The notes under the pieces: generated by a model
The model's database searches: none
Seen by the model: only the letters and a program-made list of their open reading frames with translations
Told to the model about the DNA's origin: nothing
Assembly (NCBI GenBank): GCA_963678705.1
Contig: OY783204.1
Span: 9,072,654 to 9,136,653 of the forward strand
Length of the DNA: 64,000 bases
DNA from: Panorpa germanica
Lineage: Eukaryota; Arthropoda; Insecta; Mecoptera; Panorpidae
Direction: 5' to 3'
In this document: positions 57,393-64,000 of the stretch, one piece after another
Numbering within the stretch: position 1 is the stretch's first letter
Layout of the letters: every line of letters starts with the position of its first letter
Translations under genes and position numbers: made by a program

Positions 57393-58290
57393 TTAGATCT
57401 CTGGTATTTTTTGCAGGGAAATGGTGTTCCAAGCTTCGACTTTCTCTTCTATATCTATGTACAAAGTAGTATTATCTGAAACAAAAAATTGACAATCTCG
57501 TGCAAGGTGTATTATGTATGTTCCTTGTAGGCGTATGTCACGTTGGCTGCTGCATGTTAAGGTGCCACTGGTTTCGTCATTTGTGATTAACATCCAGGTG
57601 TTGAATTCGATGTTCTGGATCTTGATGCCGGTTAGAGAATTAACTAAGGGTTGACATTTGCTGATTAGCTGGTTTTGAATTAGTTCTATCTCACAGGTGG
57701 TTTCTTCGATGTTGAGTGGTTCGCTAAGCTTGCATAGGAATTGATTGTTATATATTTCTTTGCAGGGTGCATTAAAATCTACATGTTTATACTCATTCAC
57801 AATGGTGTATTGGGTTCTGGGAATAATCATTTGGAATTTATTGTTATAAGGTATGGGGATTGGATATAGTTTATAATACGTAAATAAATTAGGGTTTACT
57901 AGTGGTATATTTATTACAAAAACGATTAGGTTTTTATTGGTGTATGCTTTGACTATGCTAATAGTTTCATATTGTTAAATGTTCTCTGATGTAATATCGT
58001 AAGGCAGTTTGATATGTTTGGTTGTATCAACATGTTCCTTTATTGCTTGTAATTCTGCTAATAGGTGATCAGGTTCTAGGATTGAACCACTAAGCGTGTT
58101 CAGTTTACCGAATGTTATGTCAGTTTCAATGGTTCTTAGTTGCACAGGATATAATCCTGGGTTATCAGTGATTTTAATAATTCGGCATTCATTAATATCG
58201 CTGGTGTTGATTGCGGTGATGATCCTCCAAGAATCAAGATTTCTTAGTACTTGATCGTGTTTTAATATATTTATTTATAATTAATTAATA
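57393..58290 (-). pseudogene. Errantivirus env (baculovirus F-like) C-terminal part
   Basis: The open piece 57393-57830 has the cysteine pattern CKEIYNNQFLC, TTCEIELI, ISKC and TLTCSS. Upstream, before one stop, it reads LIVFVINIPLVNP, LFTYYKLYPIPIPY, motifs of insect errantivirus envelope proteins related to baculovirus F. The signal peptide, fusion peptide and much of the protein are missing, so no functional envelope is encoded. Confidence 0.7.
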
Positions 58291-58355
58291 AATAAATAAT
58301 TCATTTGTATTTCGGGATTTGAGTGCATGATGTATTTGTGCTTTGTATGCCCATG

Positions 58356-58796
58356 TCATTTAAATACTTCTAGAACCTCTTCTTTTGTTCTATTAAAAAG
58401 TCCTTGTGCTATAGGGGGCATTCGTATTATTAATTCGGTTGGTGAATTTTCAAATTCTTTTAGAAATTTGGCAAGTTTGTCAAGGCAGTTTTGTTGATTG
58501 CAGACAAGATTTATTGTGTGTCCAAATGTTCTGTCTTGCGTGAGTTTGTATAGGCCCTCTACGAGGTTATTAGTTCTTTTAGCTATATTTAATATGTATT
58601 CGAAATTGGGTGTGTCTTTTGCTATTAACTTTGCGAATCCGTTGTAGCATCTTGGTTTTTTGTCTCTGGGGTTGAATTTGTCGTGAACTAGGTGTAGAAT
58701 ATAATCTGTCTTAGATTTATCGACGGGTAGTGTATTGCGTTCGAATAGAACGTTAATTTTTTTCTCATTAAATTCGTTTGGAGTTGGGTTTTTCAT
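58356..58796 (-). CDS. Intact 146-aa ORF between pol and env, macro-domain-like
   Basis: Starts a few bases after the apparent end of pol (HVDNLVKN) and is fully open while its neighbours are decayed. Pattern DYILHLVHDKFN...CYNGFAKLIAKD, then HTINLVCNQQN...LAKFLKEF, then IIRMPPIAQGLF. The order and spacing resemble Poa1/OARD1-type macrodomains (GDxxHxVxxDxxMGxGIAxxF...LVTK...IxMPxIGCGL). The Gly-rich ligand loops are altered (NGFA, IAQGLF), so binding of ADP-ribose is uncertain. It could instead be an unrelated accessory ORF. Confidence 0.4.
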   Translation of the reverse strand: MKNPTPNEFNEKKINVLFERNTLPVDKSKTDYILHLVHDKFNPRDKKPRCYNGFAKLIAKDTPNFEYILNIAKRTNNLVEGLYKLTQDRTFGHTINLVCNQQNCLDKLAKFLKEFENSPTELIIRMPPIAQGLFNRTKEEVLEVFK

Positions 58797-58809
58797 TTTA
58801 GTTTTTCAC

Positions 58810-59740
58810 TAGGTTATCTACATGTGTTTCTCTTAATTTTTTATTTTTTAGATCTTCTATTTTAGCTATATAAGTATCGGATACTTATAGTACTTTAAAG
58901 GGTCCTGTGTTCTTTATTCGGCTTTTGCCCTGTTTTGATTTAGTGTTGAGGTATACGATATCTCCTTGTTTTACGTTTGGGTCTTTAACGGTAGCATTTC
59001 TCTTATTAATAACCTGTTCTTTACGATTTGTATTTATTTCTTTAATTTTTGAGTATAGGGTTGAGATTTTAATTTTATGATTTTGGGTGTATAAGTCCAT
59101 GAGTGTTTTGTCATAATCCATAAGCAATACTGACTTGGTTTGTAAGTGTCCATTTATTATTTTAAAAGGTTTGTATGTTGTACTTGAATGTGGGGTTTCG
59201 TTATATCCTATAATAGCATATTTCATGATTGTTTCGGGTGTAAGATCATGTTTATGTTTCACTATACGATATAGTTCTAGTATCGTGGAATGTGCTCGTT
59301 CTATTGGAGAATTACTTTCGTGCCTGTATGGTGTTGTTATATGAATTTCAATTTTATGTAATTCTAGTAATTCTTTGATGAGATTATTTAAAAATTCAGT
59401 TCCTCCATCCATCGTAATATGATTGGGTATGCCGTGGTGTGAGAAATACGTTATTAGTTTTATCGGCAATTTCTGTGGATGACCTATTGGCGATTTGGTA
59501 TGCCTGTGTGTATTTTGAAAATACATCTATTATAGTAAGGAATTGGGTATTGTCTATACCAAACGTATCTAGATGTAATTTCTCAAAAGGTCTCTCAGGT
59601 GTTTCGGTATTATTTAGCGGTGCTCTAATTGGTTTTCTGTTATATTTGCACTTTTTACATGTGCTGCAGTTATTGATGAAATTTTCGACATCTTTTCGTA
59701 GATTAGACCACGTATATCTTTCGCAAATTAATTTATATGT
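58810..59740 (-). pseudogene. Errantivirus integrase
   Basis: The open part 58885-59526 contains HHGIPNHITMDGGTEFLNNLI (second Asp region), TTPYRHESNSPIERAHSTIL (catalytic Glu, third position) and the C-terminal QGDIVYLNTKSKQGKSR and TGPFKVL. Shifted frames upstream add the HHCC/CxxC part (NCSTCKKCKYNRKP) and FLTIIDVFSKYTQAYQIANR with the first Asp. Confidence 0.82.
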
Positions 59741-59794
59741 GGCGTCTATTACTTCATTACTTGCTGATTCTGATTATAACTCTGGTGGTTCTTT

Positions 59795-60320
59795 TACTTA
59801 AAAAAGGTTCTATGTTTTTATTCCGCTATTGTTATGTTTTTTGTTAGTGTTCATATATACTGTGTCTACATTTGGATTTTTAACAGTAGCTTTAATCATG
59901 ATAATAACTTGTACTGTCTGTATTTATTTCCTTAACTTTATGCACATAACATTGCTATTTTATTTTTGTGTTTTTCAATGTGTGTCCATGGATTATCATA
60001 GTTGCTGAATTAGAAATGCTGATTTAGTTTGTTAATGTAGCATTATCTTTTGTACTGGAGTATAGGGTTTCATTACATCTACTAGCACATTTGACTTGGT
60101 AAGGTTTATGTTTATGTTTTATGATACGGTGTACTCTAGTTTTGTGGAATGCGCTTATATTTTGATCTCACAGTTGTTTTTGTGTTATTTAGCGGCGTTC
60201 AAATCATGGTATTTGCACTGCTTGCATGTGTCGCGATTGATAATGAGAGTTTCCACGTATTTTATTAGATTACACGAGTATATATTTCGTAAATTACCTT
60301 GTGCGTTGCGTTTGTTTCTT
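59795..60320 (-). repeat. Diverged, shortened duplicate of the integrase segment
   Basis: Plus-strand words of 58890-59060 (TTCTTTATTCGGCTTTTGCC..., ACGTTTGGGTCTTTAACGGT) reappear altered at 59815-59940 (TTTTTATTCCGCTATTGTTA..., CATTTGGATTTTTAACAGTA). Words of 59655-59740 reappear at 60215-60300. Middle parts are lost. It is much more decayed than the other copy. Confidence 0.65.
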
Positions 60321-60932
60321 GTTGTCTAATACTTATATCATTTTTATTTTATGCTCATTTTTATATTTGCTGATGGTGTTTATCTTTTAAATTATTGTAC
60401 GTTTAATATGTGTTATCATTACAGTGGGTTTAATGCGTTTTATTTTTAAATGTAGTTTTGTTAATGTAGATATTAATAGGTCGCGTTTCTTTATTTTAAT
60501 TTAAATAATTTGCTCTTTTTATTAATTTTAATAATTTTAACTGCGTTGATGATTGTATCGAAATAGTTATTACTTGATGTCGCTTAATTTGTATGTTTTT
60601 ATGTTTGTTGTATGTTTATAGGGTTTTACTGCTGGTGATAACCAGTGTTTATGCGATTTTCTGCATTAAGGTGGTTGTTTCTGATTCTCAATTCGGTTTA
60701 TCATTTTCTTTTCTTTTTGTCTGTTGTGTTTTGTAAATGTATTGTTTAACGTAATATTTGTAATAATTTATTTAAATGGTTGTTCTGTATAATTCTTTTT
60801 AATAGTTCATACTATTTTCTTTATTAAGGTGGTTGTCCGTTTTAGGGTTTTATTATGTTTAGTTTTAAATTTCGGAGTTAAATATTATATAGTCCGGTGG
60901 GTTTGGTTGCTTGCGGTTGCGTATTTGAATTG

Positions 60933-61719
60933 TTAAGGTTCGGGTAGAAATTTTAATTTTTTCGGGAAGTATTGAAGACTTTTTGAAGTTAATCTTATCA
61001 GGAAGTTCTTTAATGTAAAGTCAATATATGTTTTATTATTTTTATTCGTCATGATATTCGTCAAATATTCGTCTATCCAGTTATTATTTTTATTTCGTTT
61101 GGTTCCATATAGTTGCTTTAGTTGTGCTGAATTTCTAATCTTCTGTCCACGAATTATTTCTTTTCTGTGATCATTTATCCACAAAGTGTGTGCCTCGTTT
61201 TCTGAATCTTCTTGTTTTTCTAGTATGCACTTAGCTTTGTTTCTTTTTTTTTTCAATTTTTTCTTTTATTTTAAAATTTTGATGTTTATTATTTCCTACT
61301 TTTTCTTGCTTTATATTGCGTAACTTTTTTACTTCAAAATATTGCATATTTTGTTTTTCTGGTTTTTCTTGGTTGATGTTTTGTTGCTTCACTATTTCAA
61401 GTTCTTGTATAGTTTGTTTTTCTGCTACTTGTTTGATTTTTTGTTGATTTTTGTCTTTAAAATCTAGAAACTTTGGATTTTTTGATTGTTGCTTGACATT
61501 TTGTTGATTTGGTATTTTAAAATGCTGTGTATTTTGATTCTCTGTGTCTTGTTTGACGCTTACTGTTCCTTGTTTCATTTTTACTTCAACAATTGTCTTT
61601 TTCTTTACTTCTGTTTTGTTTTGCTCTTCAAGTTCTTTTTCCTTTTCATCTGTATTCAGAACTTCTTCTGAATCATTCTGGCTTTGTATTTTGATATTTG
61701 TGGGCACATTGTTCGTCAT
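60933..61719 (-). pseudogene. Lys/Gln-rich ORF with ~20-residue repeats (gag C-terminal region?)
   Basis: 162 codons (61231-61719) followed in another frame by 107 codons (60933-61256). From about residue 60 on, five repeats of 20-21 residues share a core Q-x-F/L-K/E-I/V (QHFKI, LDFKD, QELEI, QYFEV, QNFKI) and a K/Q-rich linker. Position between gag and integrase suggests an expanded gag tail; the second frame shows no protease motif. Confidence 0.5.
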
Positions 61720-62560
61720 TTCTTTTTGTAATTTAATATCGTTTTTATTTTCATTTATTTCTGTGTCCCGTTTTTCTTCTGAATTTTGGTTTTGTACTTT
61801 GATTTCTGTACTCTCGTCGTTTATGATTACTTCTTGTAGTTCCGTCCGTACATTGTCTATTTCTTTATTCTCAATGGTTTGTTCGATTATTGTTTCACAC
61901 GGTTTTTGTGTTGACGGCTCTGTTTAAAAATCTTGTGTGTTCTTCACTTGTTGTTGGCGAGGGTGGTTATATTCCTCGTTAGTAAGGATTTCGTGGTTCG
62001 TCATATCTTCTGTTATTAATTCTAAAAGCTCATCCATTGTGTTAGGATTTTGGCGTCTTAATTTACATCAAAGGGGATCGTATAGCTCCTCTATGAAATC
62101 TCTCACTATCAGGGAATCGTGATGTTTTGCCAGAGATCTCATATTTAAAGATGTTTTATTGTGAAGTGTGTTCAAAACATTAAAGTTGTTAAGTGATTCT
62201 AAACATCTAAAGTAATAAGTAATAGCTTTCTCATTAGGCTTTCGTTTAAGTGTTGTTATATCCGGGATATGGCTGCGGTTTTTAGTATAACTATTAATAA
62301 AATAGTTTTTAATTTCTCCCATGTATTAATATGTTTATTCTTTATTAAACTTGCTGCGTCTCTAATAATCTTGCTTTTTATAGCTGAGAGCAATAGACTG
62401 TTATTCCTAATAGCTTCTTTTTTATCTTCATTTTTACCGGGGAATATGGCAAAATTATCTATGATCACTTCGCAATCTTCTATAAAATTCGTCAGCGAAT
62501 TGTTTCCATTATATTCCTTTACATAATTTAGATAAGTATGAAATGTCTCTATTTCGATTT
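61720..62560 (-). pseudogene. Errantivirus gag core
   Basis: Overlapping frames at 62256-62468 and 62068-62322 read IIDNFAIFPGKNEDKKEAIR, LLLSAIKSKIIRDAASLI, NYFINSYTKNRSHIPDITTL and SLAKHHDSLIVRDFIEELYD. This is the capsid-like layout of 17.6/gypsy-clade Gag. A frameshift falls in the overlap, near the word ENWEKLK/NYFIN. Confidence 0.65.
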
Positions 62561-63246
62561 ATAGTGTAACTTTTATTTAAGAAAAGTTATTTTGTAAACA
62601 TTTTATTTTAAAAATTATTATTATTATTTAGTTAATTTGCAAGTATTTTATTATTTTACATTATAGTATTTATTACGTTATGTAATTAATATTTTATTTT
62701 AATATTATTTTTAATATTACTTTTAATATTTTTAATTTTCATTAGGCCTATATAAGCGATTTATATTCCTTTTTAGAAAATTATTATTTAATTATTGTAT
62801 TACGTTGCGTAATTTATATTTTATTTTAATATTATTTTTAATATTTGTTTTAGGCCTGTATAAGCGATTTATACTCCTTTTTAAATTTAATACCTGTTTT
62901 AGGCCTGTATAAACGATTTATACTTCTTTTTAAACAGGCAATATTATTGTAAAAATAATAATAATTTTTGTTTTTGGGAAGTGTGAATATAGAAAGGAAA
63001 TATGAATGAGTACTCACATTACGATTATCACCGCGATGCCTTGCGAGATCTTCATGTCCATATGCTGCTGCTAGTGGGTCGATGAGTCTCGGAGCACTTC
63101 AACTTCTGTTTCTATTTCACTCCACTATTTATTAAGTTTACTTTATTCTTTAACTTTATTTTTGTAGGTTTCGGAATATTAAGGTAACCATAAAAATGGA
63201 AAAATTTACATCGATTGTAATTTCTTAATATCCTAGCGACTGCGCC

Positions 63247-63539
63247 AATTAAAGTTTGAGTAATTTAGACTTTAATAAAAAAAACAATTTATTTTAGTTT
63301 TACTTAAATAATATTTATTTGAGCTAATAATCACTGCGCGATGCAGCTTGTGCCTAGTCTCAAATGGTGAGCCAGCCAATTACTATCTGCACGATGCAGA
63401 TTATACATGAACTTGAACTGACTAGATTAAGATTAACATATTACTTATATACTATTTTATTATCTCTAAAGTGCATGATCAGCAAAGATACTGAAGAGAC
63501 ATTGTTAGTTTGTACTCGTATGGAATGTGAGTTATAACA
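63247..63539 (-). repeat. Provirus 5' LTR and primer-binding site
   Basis: 293 bp. Primer-binding site at about 63231-63246 on the minus strand, beginning TGGCGCAGTCGC right after ...TTTAATT. Confidence 0.88.
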
Positions 63540-64000
63540 ATATGAGGATGCGGTCTCATATCTATTATTTTGTTGCTCTGGCTCTGAGCACTGGCTGACT
63601 CGAAAGAGAGAAGCGATTGTGCGAGGATACAGGACGTGACAGGAGGTCACAGACTTATCAAGTCAGGGGCAAGTGAGCAACGGAGTATAAGGTCACGTTG
63701 AGATCTCTGTATCTGGGAGTGCTATGACGAGGTTAGTGCTACTGGACTATGATTTTGGCTTTTATTATAGTTCTTTGCCAAGGTGTGCTGCCTTGTAAAA
63801 ACAGCACAAATTTTAATTACTATGTTATAATATGAATGAAATTGGATCCGATGCTTTCATCTCCAAATGATGGTTAATAATCAAGAAATAAATATAGATA
63901 GTGGATACCACGACCCCGGTCTCCTTCGGACACAAGAGGGGGTCATTGATGACAACCATTATAAATTTAAGATATTCGTTTCTGGCAAAAACGAAAATTT
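63540..64000 (+). mobile_element. R2 copy 2, 5' UTR continued, runs off the window
   Basis: Resumes with ATATGAGGATGCGGTCTCAT as in copy 1 (51364 on). It contains the CTGGCTGACTCGnAAGAG repeat and the GGATACC/GGTCTCC hairpin (63903-63924), then enters the region just before the zinc-finger ORF. Its state further right is unknown. Confidence 0.82.

Larger units (their letters stand above)
56778..63539 (-). mobile_element. Errantivirus-type (gypsy/17.6-like) provirus, defective
   Basis: 293-bp LTRs (56778-57070 and 63247-63539) starting TGTTATAAC and ending CTTTAATT on the minus strand, flanked by ATAT (56774-56777; 63540-63543). Primer site TGGCGCAGTCGCTAGG abuts the 5' LTR, the tRNA-Ser type site of 17.6/297-like errantiviruses; the polypurine tract AGAGGGGAGG precedes the 3' LTR. 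Order on minus: gag, K/Q-rich repeat ORF, remnant, integrase (partly duplicated), extra ORF, env. No RT or RNase H found. LTRs differ at about four positions. Confidence 0.9.

Noticed and set aside
59439-61927. Phe/Leu/Ser-rich plus-strand ORFs suggesting membrane proteins
   Set aside because: They are antisense to the Lys/Asn-rich gag and integrase frames of the provirus.

Overview
The window looks like nuclear DNA of an insect. It is AT-rich, with introns, arthropod mobile elements, and an immune-type modular serine protease gene built of LDL-receptor class A (LDLa), CCP/sushi and S1 protease modules. R2 elements with three N-terminal zinc fingers (the R2-A pattern) sit in a 28S rRNA pseudogene. 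A beetle or a related insect fits, but I cannot fix the order from sequence alone.

Left half, about 4.3-31.9 kb, plus strand: one exon-rich modular serine protease gene, largely missed by ATG-based ORF calling because its exons are short. It is a tandem repeat of [CCP/six-Cys CCP - S1 protease - LDLa] units. In both units a single exon carries the end of a protease and the start of an LDLa module, so the units belong to one gene. The two protease domains have the same five-exon layout (159/159, 114/151, 151/151, 154/157 and 263/260 bp). The first has lost His, Asp and Ser and carries a stop and a frameshift. The second keeps all three and is followed by a final LDLa, a stop codon and a polyadenylation signal. 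Introns are swollen by two inverted deletion-derivative Helitrons, two copies of a lone LTR, mariner fragments, a complete BEL/Pao element (11476-17979), non-LTR fragments and a complete Copia element (27315-31591).

Middle, about 32-48.9 kb: a repeat graveyard. It holds jockey-like non-LTR remnants, an ORF1-like fragment, two tRNA-derived SINEs plus a weaker SINE-like head, a Ulp1-type peptidase remnant, a piece of R2 5' UTR and zinc-finger region fused to a jockey piece, a CACTA/EnSpm-like remnant with subterminal repeats, Copia and BEL gag/pol debris, a P-element-like transposase C-terminus and an internally deleted mariner.

Right end, about 48.9-64 kb: a 28S rRNA pseudogene whose R2 site is occupied. 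28S runs to 50520, R2 copy 1 follows (50521-55381), and 28S resumes exactly at the conserved R2 site (55382-55876). A second R2 5' end follows at 55902. This second R2 is split by an errantivirus-type (17.6/gypsy-like) provirus at 56778-63539 with 293-bp LTRs and a 4-bp ATAT target duplication, and resumes to the window end. The provirus has lost reverse transcriptase, contains a diverged duplicate of its integrase segment, and carries an intact 146-aa ORF between pol and env with macro-domain-like features. The R2 5' ends keep an HDV-like ribozyme fold whose P1 stem uses host 28S sequence, and the 5' UTRs keep other paired RNA elements.
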